The notes under the pieces are model-generated. The model was not told where the DNA came from and searched no databases. It worked only from the letters and a program-made list of their open reading frames with translations. Position numbers and translations under genes: made by a program. A stretch of DNA of 64,000 bases from an uncultured Muribaculaceae bacterium. GTDB taxonomy: Bacteria > Bacteroidota > Bacteroidia > Bacteroidales > Muribaculaceae. Positions 43,051 to 53,103 of this stretch are shown one piece after another (positions within the stretch are counted from its first letter, which is position 1; every line of letters begins with the position of its first letter). The stretch spans positions 36,084-100,083 of the forward strand of contig CAKUAR010000007.1 of the NCBI GenBank assembly GCA_934636465.1. Direction: 5' to 3'.

Positions 43051-44439
43051 ATGTCGAACATAATCTGCCCCAAGTGTGGCAAGGCAAATCCCGACAGTGC
43101 CAGTTTCTGCAACAACTGCGGAACTCCACTTGTTCCCACAATAGGTTGTCCGCACTGCCACCAGCCAATCCCTGCAAATTCAGTTTTTTGCCCGAAATGC
43201 GGCAAAATGGTGCGCGACGACATGGCCGCCGGCCAGTCGGCTCCAACCAACGCATGGGGCACACCTGCCCAACAGCCAGGCGAAGCTGGTGACGGCACAC
43301 CTGATGCGCCCAAGCCCGACAACCGCAAGCGCAACATCATCATATCCATAGCCATAGCACTATTTGTGCTGCTGTTCATCGTCAACCGGTGCTTCTTCAG
43401 CGGCAACAGCGCCGACGGCAGCACCGACACCGACAGCATTGCCGCAACCGACAGCACAGCCGAAGACGCAACGGTGATTTTCTCGCGCGCATTGCAAGAC
43501 AACAACCAGACGAGCGACGGCGCAATAGCTGTCTATGCACTGAAGGTTAGCGACGACAGCCAGACCGACGGCCCGGAGCGCGTAGTGGGCATAACCTGCC
43601 TGTCAAACCCCATGAGCCGCTCGTTCTTCAAAATCTACACCGTGTCGCGCAACAACGGCTCAGACTGGGCTCTCGACAACGCGCCGGTCATTCGCTATCT
43701 CAACCAGCGCGCCATAACATTTGACAACGGCGCATTGATTGTTGACTCCAACATTGTGCCGCAAGTGGCAAAAATCGACGGCAAGACGTATTTCATGTTT
43801 GCATATCTCGACATGCCGCAATCAGTTGGCGAGAACTCGGTGGGTCGCGTCACTTTCGGACTCTACAACGTGGATAGCAAGGAACTCAAGACCTACAACT
43901 ACGACGGCCCTGTGAAGACCCGCGACGACGGTCGCCAGTACGTCTATGGCAAACTCGTGGGCGAGAGCACGTCGCCAGAGGCAAGGTTCGTGCAGTCGCA
44001 AGCTGCATCGGTGGGCATAATCTACATTCCCACACCCGAAGAGCTTGAAGCCGAGAAGCAAAAGGAAGAGGACGAGAAGCTAAGCGGTGCCGACATGTCG
44101 GTGGAGAAATGGAAAAAGGACAATGGCGACAAGCTCACAAGCCTTGATGCCGGTGACGGCGTGACCCTTTCTGCCACAACCTATGACACGCCTATCTTCA
44201 ATTTCGACGACGCTAAAGTAAAGAAAGAAAACGACCGCTATATCGCCATACTTGCCAAAGACGGACATGTGTATGGCTTCAACAAGCAGTCGCGAAAATA
44301 TTTTGTGGTCTATGCCGGCGACCGTGCCGCCGACATAGGTTTCGCCTCTGGCAACAACGACGAGACCAAGCTCAACATCAAGGTGGCAAGCGGCCGTATT
44401 GTGTATAATTTGAGCAGCGGCAAAGCCCAGAAAGAGTAG
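43051..44439 (+). CDS. double zinc-ribbon membrane protein of unknown function
   Basis: This is a 462-residue protein. Two zinc ribbons open it: Cys6, Cys9, Cys20 and Cys23, then Cys33, Cys36, Cys47 and Cys50. A Pro/Ala/Asn-rich linker follows, then one transmembrane helix (about 95-111). The rest, about 115-462, is an acidic Asp-rich globular domain on the other side of the membrane with no motif I recognise. The zinc ribbons would be cytosolic and the large domain periplasmic. The next gene, seven bases away, codes a tail-anchored protein, so the two may form a complex (inference). Confidence 0.75.
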   Translation: MSNIICPKCGKANPDSASFCNNCGTPLVPTIGCPHCHQPIPANSVFCPKCGKMVRDDMAAGQSAPTNAWGTPAQQPGEAGDGTPDAPKPDNRKRNIIISIAIALFVLLFIVNRCFFSGNSADGSTDTDSIAATDSTAEDATVIFSRALQDNNQTSDGAIAVYALKVSDDSQTDGPERVVGITCLSNPMSRSFFKIYTVSRNNGSDWALDNAPVIRYLNQRAITFDNGALIVDSNIVPQVAKIDGKTYFMFAYLDMPQSVGENSVGRVTFGLYNVDSKELKTYNYDGPVKTRDDGRQYVYGKLVGESTSPEARFVQSQAASVGIIYIPTPEELEAEKQKEEDEKLSGADMSVEKWKKDNGDKLTSLDAGDGVTLSATTYDTPIFNFDDAKVKKENDRYIAILAKDGHVYGFNKQSRKYFVVYAGDRAADIGFASGNNDETKLNIKVASGRIVYNLSSGKAQKE

Positions 44440-44446
44440 GGGAACT

Positions 44447-44917
44447 GTGGCTAAGCAAAGCGTCACCGTGAGCCAAAGCACCCTCCAAGCCATCATGGCC
44501 ACGCACAGTGTGAGCATGGGCGTGATTGCCCTGCTGCAACACCCCCTGGTGGAGCAACTCATAAAGTGGCGCGACGGCAACCAGGCATGCGCCGTGGTGC
44601 TGCAACCAAGCACCATAGCGATTGACAGCGAAAACGACCGCGTGGCACTAACGCCCGAAGCCTATCGCCCCGGCTCGCCGTTTGACGAGGAACAGGTGCT
44701 CAAAGCCTACGGCTCAATGCTTCTGCAAGCCTTGCAAGGCAGCCGGCAGCGCAGCCTTGTGCGCATAGCCAGCCAGTGCGCCTGTGGCGACATAGGCTCG
44801 CTCAACGACCTCTACACGCAGCTTGAGCGCAGGGCAAGCAATTTTGTGTATGTGCCGCTCATTGTGGTTATCACCGCACTCCTCGCACTGTTATGGTGGC
44901 TCAACTCCACTGCATAG
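44447..44917 (+). CDS. small tail-anchored protein of unknown function (GTG start)
   Basis: This is a 156-residue protein starting with GTG at 44447, seven bases after the zinc-ribbon stop, with agggga upstream as a plausible ribosome site. About 130 mostly helical, Gln/Ser-rich cytosolic residues precede one C-terminal transmembrane helix (about 133-152, VPLIVVITALLALLWWL) and a three-residue tail. I recognise no family. The tight spacing suggests co-translation with the zinc-ribbon membrane protein. Confidence 0.65.
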   Translation: MAKQSVTVSQSTLQAIMATHSVSMGVIALLQHPLVEQLIKWRDGNQACAVVLQPSTIAIDSENDRVALTPEAYRPGSPFDEEQVLKAYGSMLLQALQGSRQRSLVRIASQCACGDIGSLNDLYTQLERRASNFVYVPLIVVITALLALLWWLNSTA

Positions 44918-44996
44918 CCGCCACGCCCGCTCTCTCCACCAACGACAAATAGGCAAATAAAAAGAAAATTCATAATAATCTCAATAAAATCAAAAA

Positions 44997-46142
44997 ATGG
45001 AAATGGAAATTGAAATAAGAAAAATAGAGCCAACGAAAAAAAACTTGCTCGAATTTGCTCACTTTCCGATTGATATTCTCTACAAAAACAATCCATACTA
45101 CGTTCCCGACCTCGTGACCGACATTGTTGACACGCTGCGCCCTGACAAAAGCCCTGCATTTGAGCTTTGTCAGGCTGCCTATTTCATGGCCTACGACGGC
45201 AAGAAGCCTGTGGGTCGTGTGGCAGCCATAATCAACACCGTGGTCAACAAGCGCAACAACCGCGACGAGGTGCGCTTTGGCTTCATCGACTTCATTGACG
45301 ATGCCGAGGTGGCCGACGGCCTCATTAAAGCCGTGGAGGAGTGGGGCACAGCCCGTGGCATGAAATACATAACTGGTCCTCTCGGTTTTACCGACATGGA
45401 CGCCGAAGGCTGCCTGATTGAGGGCTTTGACCAACTTAGCACCCAGGCCACTATCTACAACGCCCCATACTACCAGAAGCATTTTGAGCGAATGGGATTT
45501 GTGAAAGACGCCGACTGGGTGGAATTTAAAGTAACCATACCGAAAAAGATTCCGGAGAAAATGGTTCGCGTGGCCGATATTGTAAAATCGCGCTACAAGC
45601 TCAAGACCATACGATTCACCAGCCGCAAACGCCTTGTCAAGACCTATGGCGAGGCCATATTCGCACTCATCAACAAGGCTTACGACTCGCTGTTTGGCTA
45701 CTCGCCGCTCACCGAAGCCCAAATTCAGCACTACATCGACATTTATCTGCCGTTTTTGCCACTCGACCACGTGTCGCTCATAGTGAAAGAGGAAGACGAG
45801 ACGCTAATAGGCTTCGGAATATCCATTCCGTCGCTCTCGCATGCTCTGATAAAGGGTAGGGGACGACTTTTCCCAACAGGCTGGTTTCACCTGCTGCGCG
45901 CCATTCAGGGACACACGCACATCGTTGACCTCATGCTCATAGCCGTGGAGCCGGAGTATCAGAACAAGGGCGTAAACTCGCTGCTGTTCACCGACCTGCT
46001 TCCTGTGTTCATAAAACGAGGCTACAAGTGGGCAGAGACCAACGTGGAGCTTGAAAGCAACCAAAAGGTGCAATCGCAATGGCAATATTTTGAGACAGAG
46101 CAGCACAAGCGCCGCCGCGCCTACACAAGAGAAATCAAATAA
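44997..46142 (+). CDS. GNAT-like acyltransferase, unknown substrate
   Basis: This is a 381-residue protein with two GNAT-like halves. The N-terminal half reads YFMAYDGKKPVGRVAAIIN and NRDEVRFGFIDFIDD, and contains PLGFTDMDAEGCLIEGFD. The C-terminal half has the acetyl-CoA loop LMLIAVEPEYQNKGVNSLLF, in which the usual RGxG form is replaced by QNKGVN, and KWAETNVELESNQKVQSQW as the last strand. Bacteroidota genomes carry this protein widely without a known role. It is 31 bases upstream of pgi and probably co-transcribed, but nothing else links the two. Confidence 0.75.
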   Translation: MEMEIEIRKIEPTKKNLLEFAHFPIDILYKNNPYYVPDLVTDIVDTLRPDKSPAFELCQAAYFMAYDGKKPVGRVAAIINTVVNKRNNRDEVRFGFIDFIDDAEVADGLIKAVEEWGTARGMKYITGPLGFTDMDAEGCLIEGFDQLSTQATIYNAPYYQKHFERMGFVKDADWVEFKVTIPKKIPEKMVRVADIVKSRYKLKTIRFTSRKRLVKTYGEAIFALINKAYDSLFGYSPLTEAQIQHYIDIYLPFLPLDHVSLIVKEEDETLIGFGISIPSLSHALIKGRGRLFPTGWFHLLRAIQGHTHIVDLMLIAVEPEYQNKGVNSLLFTDLLPVFIKRGYKWAETNVELESNQKVQSQWQYFETEQHKRRRAYTREIK

Positions 46143-46171
46143 CAGACTTTTAATAAACGCATTAATTAATC

Positions 46172-47497
46172 ATGACCGAATCAATTAAAATCAACAATTC
46201 TGCAGCACTCAAATTTGTGAGTGCCGACAAAATAAGCAGCCTGCTGCCAAACGCAACAGCCGCTGCCGAAAAACTTGAAAAAGGCACAGGTCTTGGCAAC
46301 GACTTCCTCGGCTGGCTTCACTTGCCGAGCAGCATCACGCCAGAATTTATAAGCGACGTGCAGCACACCGCCAACTTGCTGCGCGAAAAGTGTGAATATG
46401 TGATAGCAATAGGCATAGGCGGCAGCTACCTCGGCGCAAAAGCCGTGATTGAGGCTTTAAGCGACAGCTTTGCAGCCTACAAGCAAGGCGGCACCAAGGT
46501 GCTTTTTGCCGGCAACAACATAGGCGAGGACTATCTGCACGACCTCATCGACTTGGTGAAAGGCCACAACTTCGGACTTATCAACATCTCCAAGTCGGGC
46601 ACAACCACCGAGCCAGCCATTGCTTTCCGCCTGCTCAAAGACCTGCTTGAGGAGCAAGTGGGCAAAGAGGAAGCCGCAAAGCGCATTGTGGCCATAACCG
46701 ACGCACACAAGGGCGCGCTGCGCAACCTTGCCAACCAAGAGGGCTACAAGACCTATGTGGTGCCCGACAATGTGGGCGGACGCTTCTCTGTGCTCACTCC
46801 GGTGGGACTTCTGCCGATAGCTGTGGCTGGATTTGACATCAAGGCATTGGTGGCAGGCGCAGTGGAGCAGGAGAACGCTCCTGTTGACGATGTATTCACC
46901 TACGCCACCACGCGCAACGCCCTCTATCGCAACGGCAAGAAAATAGAAATCCTCGTTAACTTCAACCCTCGTCTGCACTACTTCGCAGAGTGGTGGAAAC
47001 AACTCTATGGCGAGAGCGAGGGCAAGGATCACAAGGGCATTTTCCCAGCTGCCGTTGACGACACTACCGACCTTCACTCTATGGGTCAATGGATTCAAGA
47101 CGGCGAGCGCACCATTTTTGAAACCGTGCTCTCTGTGGAAGCCCAGCAAAACAAAGTGGTTGTGCCAAACGACGACGCCAATCTCGACGGACTCAACTAC
47201 CTTGCCGGCAAGAGGGTAGATGAAGTGAACAAAATGGCAGAACTCGGCACACGCCTTGCCCACATCGACGGCGGCGTGCCAAACATCGTGATTACCATAC
47301 CAGCCCTCACCGAGAGATACCTTGGCCAGCTCATCTACTTCTTTGAGAAGGCTTGTGGCGTGAGCGGCTACATTCTCGATGTCAACCCATTCAACCAGCC
47401 TGGCGTTGAAGCCTACAAGAAAAATATGTTTGCCCTGCTCAACAAGCCTGGTTATGAGGCTGAAAGCAAGGCTATTCACGCCAAACTCGCAGAATAA
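46172..47497 (+). CDS. pgi: glucose-6-phosphate isomerase
   Basis: This is a glycolytic/gluconeogenic enzyme that interconverts glucose 6-phosphate and fructose 6-phosphate. It has 441 residues, the short form of Firmicutes and Bacteroidota. The SIS-domain segments [13 protein letters not shown] and [14 protein letters not shown] are present. The PGI signature region [19 protein letters not shown] and [18 protein letters not shown] carry the catalytic residues. The C-terminal Lys motif [16 protein letters not shown] closes the site. A strong terminator follows. Confidence 0.96.
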   Translation: MTESIKINNSAALKFVSADKISSLLPNATAAAEKLEKGTGLGNDFLGWLHLPSSITPEFISDVQHTANLLREKCEYVIAIGIGGSYLGAKAVIEALSDSFAAYKQGGTKVLFAGNNIGEDYLHDLIDLVKGHNFGLINISKSGTTTEPAIAFRLLKDLLEEQVGKEEAAKRIVAITDAHKGALRNLANQEGYKTYVVPDNVGGRFSVLTPVGLLPIAVAGFDIKALVAGAVEQENAPVDDVFTYATTRNALYRNGKKIEILVNFNPRLHYFAEWWKQLYGESEGKDHKGIFPAAVDDTTDLHSMGQWIQDGERTIFETVLSVEAQQNKVVVPNDDANLDGLNYLAGKRVDEVNKMAELGTRLAHIDGGVPNIVITIPALTERYLGQLIYFFEKACGVSGYILDVNPFNQPGVEAYKKNMFALLNKPGYEAESKAIHAKLAE

Positions 47498-47558
47498 GCG
47501 CAGATAGCAGCCAGTGTTTTCAAAGCACGGCTTAACCTGGCACACGCATACACACAGT

Positions 47559-47600
47559 GCGCCCCGGCAACCAAGAGAGATTGCCGGGGCGCATTATTTC
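47559..47600. terminator. bidirectional terminator between pgi and rubrerythrin
   Basis: Arms GCGCCCCGGCAA (47559-47570) and TTGCCGGGGCGC (47581-47592) form a perfect 12-bp stem with a 10-base loop, followed by attattt on the plus strand. The two genes converge on it. Confidence 0.75.
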
Positions 47601-47656
47601 ATCCTATGCCTCTATGCTGCGCGAGGCTTGATTATATTTCAGGCGTTTTTAGCCAA

Positions 47657-48199
47657 TCAATAGTTCTCGGCCTTGATTTGGAAATAGCTTTGTGGGTGGT
47701 TGCACACCGGGCACACCTCTGGAGCGCACTTGCCTACCACTATGTGGCCGCAGTTGGCACACTGCCAAATGCAGTCTTCGTCGCGACTGAATACCACCTT
47801 GTCGGTCACGTTCTTCAGCAACTTGCGATAACGCTCCTCATGAGTTTTCTCTATGGCGAGCACACCATCAAATTTGGCTGCAATCTCCTCAAAACCCTCC
47901 TCACGGGCTTCTTTTGCCATGCGTGCATACATGTCAGTCCACTCAAAGTTTTCGCCGTCAGCGGCCGCCTCAAGGTTTTCTGGCGTGGATTTTATGCTGC
48001 CGCCCTCAAGATACTTAAACCACATCTTGGCGTGCTCCTTCTCATTGGCTGCGGTTTCCTCAAAAATGGCAGCTATCTGCTGATAGCCGTCTTTGCGTGC
48101 CTTGCTTGCAAAATAAGTGTATTTGTTGCGAGCCATCGACTCACCGGCAAAGGCCTCCTTCAAATTAGCCTCGGTCTTAGTTCCTTTTAAATCTTTCAT
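47657..48199 (-). CDS. rubrerythrin
   Basis: This is a diiron peroxidase that protects anaerobes from hydrogen peroxide. From the ATG at 48199 it has 180 residues. The ferritin-like four-helix part carries the iron ligands in [27 protein letters not shown], and the [14 protein letters not shown] helix. A C-terminal rubredoxin-like centre has two Cys pairs (CANC and CPVC). The frame is open 30 codons upstream but those residues lack a signal and overlap the Na/Pi gene, so 48199 is preferred. It follows the symporter gene by 86 bases. The anaerobic peroxidase fits the inferred gut lifestyle. Confidence 0.94.
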   Translation of the reverse strand: MKDLKGTKTEANLKEAFAGESMARNKYTYFASKARKDGYQQIAAIFEETAANEKEHAKMWFKYLEGGSIKSTPENLEAAADGENFEWTDMYARMAKEAREEGFEEIAAKFDGVLAIEKTHEERYRKLLKNVTDKVVFSRDEDCIWQCANCGHIVVGKCAPEVCPVCNHPQSYFQIKAENY

Positions 48200-48285
48200 A
48201 ATGCTAAAAATTTCAGAAAGTGAATATAGTTTTTTTGTGTGTATCGGCTGTGTGTGCGCTTTTAAAAGAACCCGGCTCCTCACAA

Positions 48286-50094
48286 TCAAGCCTCGCTCAA
48301 CTCACTCTCGGAGTGCGACACGCCTTCTTCCTCAGAGTGGCGACGGCGAAGCTGCGACTCCACACCGTCTATCACGTTAACAATGAAATCACCAAGCTTC
48401 TCGGCCTCGCATATTATGTCCATGTAGAATATGCCAGCCTGATAAGGATATTTCTTGTTGTTGATGTTCTCAATGTTCTCTGTGCGCAGCATGTTGCGGA
48501 AGTTGTTGATTTCGCGCTCCTTGTTGTAGTTGCGCATCAACTCCTCGCTCGTCACGTTCTCTATGTCGCACAAAATGGTAATCATGTTGCTCAAAGCCTC
48601 GCTCACATAGCGCAGCATGGTGTCTATGTTCTGATAGTTATATTCAGTGAAGTGGGCACCGGCCTGCTCTTTGCGCACGAGTGTGCGAGCTATGTTGTTA
48701 CAGCTATCGGCTATGCTCTCTATCTCGCTCACAATGCTAAGCATGGTGCTGATGCGCAGCTTGGCATCGTAGCTCAATCGGCCGTCAACCACCTTGTTCA
48801 GGTAGTTGGCTATCTCTATCTCCATGCGGTCGCTTATGTCCTCATATTTGCCTATGCGAGTGTATATCTGATTGAATTCCGTAGTTCCGGCCTTGGTGTG
48901 GAGCAGCTGCTTCACCATGCCGAGCATGCGTTCCACCCTTTGGGCATACACTACAATCTCCCTTTGAGCCTGGGTGATGTTAAGCTCTGCCGCGTTGAGC
49001 AAACCACCCGATATGTAGCGCAACTGAAACTCGTCGTCCTCTTTGTGGTGGCCTTTCAGTATGTGGTTTATCACCTTCACATAGGTCTTGGTGAACCATA
49101 TCATCACAAAAAGGTTTATCAAGTTAAACACCGTGTGGAACATCGACATGCCAAACGACATTGAGAATGCCATGGCGGCTTCTTGCTGCGGAGTGATTGG
49201 TTCGTGGTTGCTCATGCGTGTGTAAAGCTCCGTGGGGTCGCCCATAGAGAACACGCTGTCGGTTATCCAAACTATCAGGTCGATAAACCAGAAATACACT
49301 ATCAGCGTCCACAACGTGCCAAGCACATTGAACATCAAGTGACCCACAGCGGCCTTTTTTGCAGCCAGATTGCCGCCAAGCGAGGCAAGCAACGGCGTGA
49401 TTGTGGTGCCTATGTTGCTGCCGAGCACCATGGCACACGCCATGTCAAACGGCACCCAGCCCTTTGTGGCCATAACAAGCACTATGGCAAATGTGGCGGC
49501 ACTCGACTGAATGACCATGGTAACCACCATGCCCACAAGCAGGAATATTATCACCGACAGGAAACCCATGTTGGAGTAGCCCTCAAGCACGGCAAACGAG
49601 CTGGCATCGAGCACCGGCACGTTTTGCTGAATGAAGTCGAGGCCGAAAAACAGCAGCACGAAGCCTATGAGCAACTCGCCTATGTTTTTATACTCGTTTT
49701 TCTTCAAAAATAGCATTGGCACGGCAAAGGCCAGCAATGGCAGCAATATGGCGTTGAGATTGACCTTAAAGCCGAAAATCGACACGAGCCATGTGGTGAA
49801 CGTGGTGCCCACGTTGGCACCGAATATCACCGCCATCGACTGTTCGAGCGTCATCAGTCCGGCATTCACAAAGCTCACCACCATCACCGTAGATGCCGAT
49901 GAACTCTGAATCAGAGCAGTAATTAACACTCCAGTGACCACCCCCATATAGCGGTTTTTGGTCATCACTGCGAGGATTGAGCGCAAACGGCTTCCTGCCG
50001 CCTTCTGCAATCCCTCACTCATAACTTTCATTCCATAAAGGAACAGACCTACGGCACCCAAAAGTGCCAAAAAGTTCAAAAAGGAGTAATCCAT
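48286..50094 (-). CDS. Na/Pi cotransporter family protein with PhoU-like C-terminal domain
   Basis: This is a 602-residue inner-membrane protein of the NptA/PiT-like Na+/phosphate family. About eight hydrophobic helices fill 1-360. The duplicated QSSSA motif is visible: [15 protein letters not shown] (about 60-75) and [14 protein letters not shown] (about 200-213). A PhoU-like helical domain follows (about 370-590, with [17 protein letters not shown] and [16 protein letters not shown]). It takes up phosphate with sodium; the PhoU-like domain may gate it. A TATCTTTG box lies 52 bases upstream of the start. Confidence 0.92.
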   Translation of the reverse strand: MDYSFLNFLALLGAVGLFLYGMKVMSEGLQKAAGSRLRSILAVMTKNRYMGVVTGVLITALIQSSSASTVMVVSFVNAGLMTLEQSMAVIFGANVGTTFTTWLVSIFGFKVNLNAILLPLLAFAVPMLFLKKNEYKNIGELLIGFVLLFFGLDFIQQNVPVLDASSFAVLEGYSNMGFLSVIIFLLVGMVVTMVIQSSAATFAIVLVMATKGWVPFDMACAMVLGSNIGTTITPLLASLGGNLAAKKAAVGHLMFNVLGTLWTLIVYFWFIDLIVWITDSVFSMGDPTELYTRMSNHEPITPQQEAAMAFSMSFGMSMFHTVFNLINLFVMIWFTKTYVKVINHILKGHHKEDDEFQLRYISGGLLNAAELNITQAQREIVVYAQRVERMLGMVKQLLHTKAGTTEFNQIYTRIGKYEDISDRMEIEIANYLNKVVDGRLSYDAKLRISTMLSIVSEIESIADSCNNIARTLVRKEQAGAHFTEYNYQNIDTMLRYVSEALSNMITILCDIENVTSEELMRNYNKEREINNFRNMLRTENIENINNKKYPYQAGIFYMDIICEAEKLGDFIVNVIDGVESQLRRRHSEEEGVSHSESELSEA

Positions 50095-50145
50095 CTACTC
50101 TGAATTATTTGGGTTTTTAATGAAAAAAACAATTTTTTCCATTCA

Positions 50146-50153
50146 CAAAGATA
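50146..50153 (-). promoter_or_regulatory. -7 box (TATCTTTG) for the Na/Pi gene
   Basis: A perfect TAnnTTTG element on the minus strand ends 52 bases before the start at 50094. Confidence 0.5.
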
Positions 50154-50388
50154 ATGCAAATCACATACATAAAAAACAAGCAATCCATTTTTGCCAGAAT
50201 AAAATTCCTCCCATTGCAACGTGATGCTCAAACAACAATAACAACAACCACACGTCACAACTATGTATGTAGAAAACACTATGCAACAGAGTGGTTCACA
50301 GCGCATGCACTGACGAAGTATTTAACAAATTTATTGGTTAAACCAATTTTTTGCAAGTAAAAAGCCTTGCGGATTGAATATTTGTAAG

Positions 50389-50396
50389 TAAATTTG
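50389..50396 (+). promoter_or_regulatory. -7 box (TAAATTTG) with TTG at 19-bp spacing, for the beta-helix protein
   Basis: TTG (50367-50369), 19 bases, then TAAATTTG, ending 35 bases before the ATG at 50431. Confidence 0.5.
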
Positions 50397-50430
50397 CACA
50401 ATTATTTACAGATAATAGATTTATGGACTT

Positions 50431-51897
50431 ATGAAGAAAAACTACATTCTTTTTCTTGCCGCCTCCACGGCAATAGGTGCTTCAGCAGCAGTATTCAGCA
50501 CCGGCGGCACTGGCAAAACATTCACATTTAAGCAATTAAGCGAAGTTGACACAACTGGCATCACCAAAGTGGGTGGAGCCTATGTCGTGGCAAATGATTT
50601 CACTGTGAGCGAGAACGATACTCTCAAACTCGAGAACAACGACACTGTGAAACTCGCCAACAAAGTGTCAATCATAATAGCCGGAACAGGACTTCTCAAC
50701 CCAAGCGACACAGCATACGTCACCAAGGCCAGCGACACAGATCTTCCAAAAGGTTTCAGATTTATGGGCAAAGGCGTGACTGCGCGACTCAAAAACGTGA
50801 CTTTCGACTATGTGGGCGTGTCGTTCTTCTCTGAAGACGGCAAAGGCAACCTGCAAGCCGACAACTGCACTTGGCGTTACTACAACGGCAAATTGAGTTC
50901 TTCTGCCGCCATCAACTTCTCAAACCAAAGCGACGGCAACGTAATTAAGAACTGCTACTTCTTGCAAAACACTGTGGGTGCTGTGGCAAGTGGCTCTAAC
51001 ACTCCTGTGGGTCTTGATTTCACAAACAACTATCTGTGGCACAACACCACCGGCAACAAGAACCGTCCACAAATCAACCTCACCACTGGCGCCAACCATG
51101 TGCTCAACATCGTGGGCAACAAGGTGATTGGCGGCAAATTCACCATGGTGGGCGGCATCAGCGTGAGCAACATGCTCAACTTGTCGAACACCGGCAGCGT
51201 GACCGTAAAAGACAACATTGTGGAAGACAACCGTTATGGCATCACTTTCCTTGGCAACATGAATGTGGAAGTGCTCAACAACACCATTCGCAACAACAAG
51301 TATGAGACCAACGCCAACAACGGCGGTAGCGGTATCAGCGTGTATTCCAACGGACAAAAGACCATTGTGACCGGCAACCTCATTGAGGGCAACTTGTGGG
51401 GAGCAACAATCATCAACAAATGCAAAAACGTTAACTTCGGCAAGACCGACAACGCTGCTGCCGACGACTACAACCCAGGACTTAACGTGTTTAAGGACAA
51501 CGGCAACAATGGCGTGCTCTATGACCTCTATAACAACACAACCGAAACCGTGTATGCCCAGGGCAACACTTGGAACGTGGCTGTGCAAGACTCTGCAAGC
51601 ATAGAGCAGGTGATTTTCCACAAAGTTGACAACGAAGCTCTCGGACTTGTGATTTTCATGCCAAGCAAGTCAACTGGCGTTGACGGTGTGGCTGCCACAA
51701 CCACTGCAGCTGCTTATGCAGCAGCCACCGAGGCCATCACATCGCCTGAACCAGCACAAGTGGCAGTGTTCACTCCGGTTGGCGCACTAGTGGCCAAGTC
51801 GGGCAATGCAGTCACTGAATTCAGCGTGGCAGGCCTTGCTCCAGGCTTCTACATAGCTCGCGTGGGCAATGCAAGCGTCAAGTTCCAAAAGAAATAA
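50431..51897 (+). CDS. secreted right-handed beta-helix protein with T9SS-type C-terminal domain
   Basis: This is a 488-residue exported protein. The signal peptide is MKKNYILFLAASTAIGASAA. The body is a right-handed parallel beta-helix (about 60-400) with Asn-rich turns such as DNCTWRYYNGKL, NVIKNCYFLQNT, VKDNIVEDNRYG and VLNNTIRNNKYE. Helices of this kind are polysaccharide lyases or binding proteins, but I see no catalytic lyase motif. The last 70 or so residues, after an Ala/Thr-rich linker, form a short beta domain ending GLAPGFYIARVGNASVKFQKK, which resembles a type IX secretion sorting signal. It is a single gene between its own promoter and a strong terminator. Confidence 0.82.
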   Translation: MKKNYILFLAASTAIGASAAVFSTGGTGKTFTFKQLSEVDTTGITKVGGAYVVANDFTVSENDTLKLENNDTVKLANKVSIIIAGTGLLNPSDTAYVTKASDTDLPKGFRFMGKGVTARLKNVTFDYVGVSFFSEDGKGNLQADNCTWRYYNGKLSSSAAINFSNQSDGNVIKNCYFLQNTVGAVASGSNTPVGLDFTNNYLWHNTTGNKNRPQINLTTGANHVLNIVGNKVIGGKFTMVGGISVSNMLNLSNTGSVTVKDNIVEDNRYGITFLGNMNVEVLNNTIRNNKYETNANNGGSGISVYSNGQKTIVTGNLIEGNLWGATIINKCKNVNFGKTDNAAADDYNPGLNVFKDNGNNGVLYDLYNNTTETVYAQGNTWNVAVQDSASIEQVIFHKVDNEALGLVIFMPSKSTGVDGVAATTTAAAYAAATEAITSPEPAQVAVFTPVGALVAKSGNAVTEFSVAGLAPGFYIARVGNASVKFQKK

Positions 51898-51943
51898 CAT
51901 GACAGTTTGCGCCTTTGCCGCGCAAACTCACACCTCATAGCGC

Positions 51944-51987
51944 GTAACGCACCGCCTCACTTGACAGGCGGTGCGTTACTGTTTTTG
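51944..51987 (+). terminator. strong terminator after the beta-helix gene
   Basis: Arms GTAACGCACCGCCT (51944-51957) and AGGCGGTGCGTTAC (51966-51979) form a perfect 14-bp stem with an 8-base loop, followed by TGTTTTT. Confidence 0.85.
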
Positions 51988-52038
51988 GCAGGCGTGATGA
52001 TTTTGACCGCAATGTTTCGGTTTGACGATTTTTATTAC

Positions 52039-52046
52039 TACTTTTG
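52039..52046 (+). promoter_or_regulatory. -7 box (TACTTTTG) for the DUF4369-comM operon
   Basis: A perfect TAnnTTTG element ends 28 bases before the ATG at 52074. It overlaps the in-frame TTG at 52044, so that TTG cannot be the start. Confidence 0.5.
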
Positions 52047-52073
52047 AAGCAAGTCATTAAAAACATTTTCTCA

Positions 52074-53087
52074 ATGAAGAATACATCAGCAGCAGCCCTG
52101 CTCATTTTTTTGCTTTGCATCACGCTAAGCGCTTGCTCTGGCGGCAAGTTCAAAATCACGGCACACATCACCGGCATGCCCGACGGCAACGTGCGCATTG
52201 CCTATGCTGCCCCCAATGGTGTGAAAGACACATGGGTCATGGTCAAGGACGGCAAGTTTGAGGCCGAAGGCTCGTCGGCGCAACTCACCGTGGTGGGCAT
52301 ATACGACAACGGCGGCAAAATGCTGCTCAAAGTGGCTGTGCAAAATGGCGACAAGGTGTCAATAGAAGGCGACATGGCACAAAAATCCGACCTCAAAGTG
52401 AGAGGCACCAAGGCCAACGAGGAGTGGTTTGGCTTCATGCACGACAATGCCGACGCCTACAGCTACGGCAACGAGCCAATTCTCGGCATGAAGATAGAGC
52501 AATACATAAAAAGCCACCCCGACAACGTGGTCTCCACCATCTTGCTGCTGTTTGACTATCCATATCACAACGCCACTGCCAAGGTTGAAGGTTTGCTCAA
52601 CACCATAAGCAAAGACGCAAAGCCAGAATTCCTACTGCAAACCCACAAAGCCCTTGTGCAGCAGCAAGGCACGCCCATCACGTCAATAGGCACGCTCAAT
52701 CTGCTCAACACCGCCAACAAAGTGGCCAGCATAAGCGCATTGGGCAGCAAGTTCACCATACTCTATTTCTGGAACAACGACGACTACGACCACACCCAGA
52801 GCGTTGCACAACTCAAGTCTATGGCCGACAAGTCGAGCGCAAACCTGAAGATTGCCGACATCTACCTCGAGGCCGACACTATGCAGTGGCGCGACAAGCT
52901 AAGCAACGACAACGCACCGTGGCAGCATTTCTGGGCTCCAGGAGGACCGGTTGACAACGAGCTGAAATCGCTGGCAATAACAACCGTTCCGCTGCTGGTG
53001 GTCACCGACAGCTCCGGCAATGTGGCATATTACGGCCAGTCAACGGCGCAAGCCTGCCAAACAGCAGCCTCGGCAATAAAACAATAA
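52074..53087 (+). CDS. DUF4369 lipoprotein with thioredoxin-like domain lacking CXXC
   Basis: This is a 337-residue lipoprotein. The lipobox is LSAC (Cys21). A DUF4369 beta-domain fills about 25-115 (ITAHITGMPDGNVRIAYAA). A helical linker and a TlpA/thioredoxin-like domain follow (about 225-337, FTILYFWNND and, near the end, VPLLVVTDSSGNVAYYG). The cis-Pro loop (TTVP) is kept but the catalytic CXXC, expected after the FW segment, is absent. It would therefore bind but not exchange disulfides. Its operon continues with comM and a condensation-like gene, both closely spaced. Confidence 0.8.
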   Translation: MKNTSAAALLIFLLCITLSACSGGKFKITAHITGMPDGNVRIAYAAPNGVKDTWVMVKDGKFEAEGSSAQLTVVGIYDNGGKMLLKVAVQNGDKVSIEGDMAQKSDLKVRGTKANEEWFGFMHDNADAYSYGNEPILGMKIEQYIKSHPDNVVSTILLLFDYPYHNATAKVEGLLNTISKDAKPEFLLQTHKALVQQQGTPITSIGTLNLLNTANKVASISALGSKFTILYFWNNDDYDHTQSVAQLKSMADKSSANLKIADIYLEADTMQWRDKLSNDNAPWQHFWAPGGPVDNELKSLAITTVPLLVVTDSSGNVAYYGQSTAQACQTAASAIKQ

Positions 53088-53103
53088 TCAACACACACTC
53101 ACA

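Larger units (their letters stand above)
50095..50430. other. divergent promoter region between Na/Pi and beta-helix genes
   Basis: It contains the Na/Pi -7 box at one end and the beta-helix -7 box at the other. About 230 AT-rich bases between them show no gene, repeat or RNA structure I can support. Confidence 0.55.

Noticed and set aside
44441-44447. AGGGGAAC upstream of the GTG at 44447 as an internal regulatory element
   Set aside because: It is simply a plausible ribosome binding site of the downstream gene and needs no special explanation.
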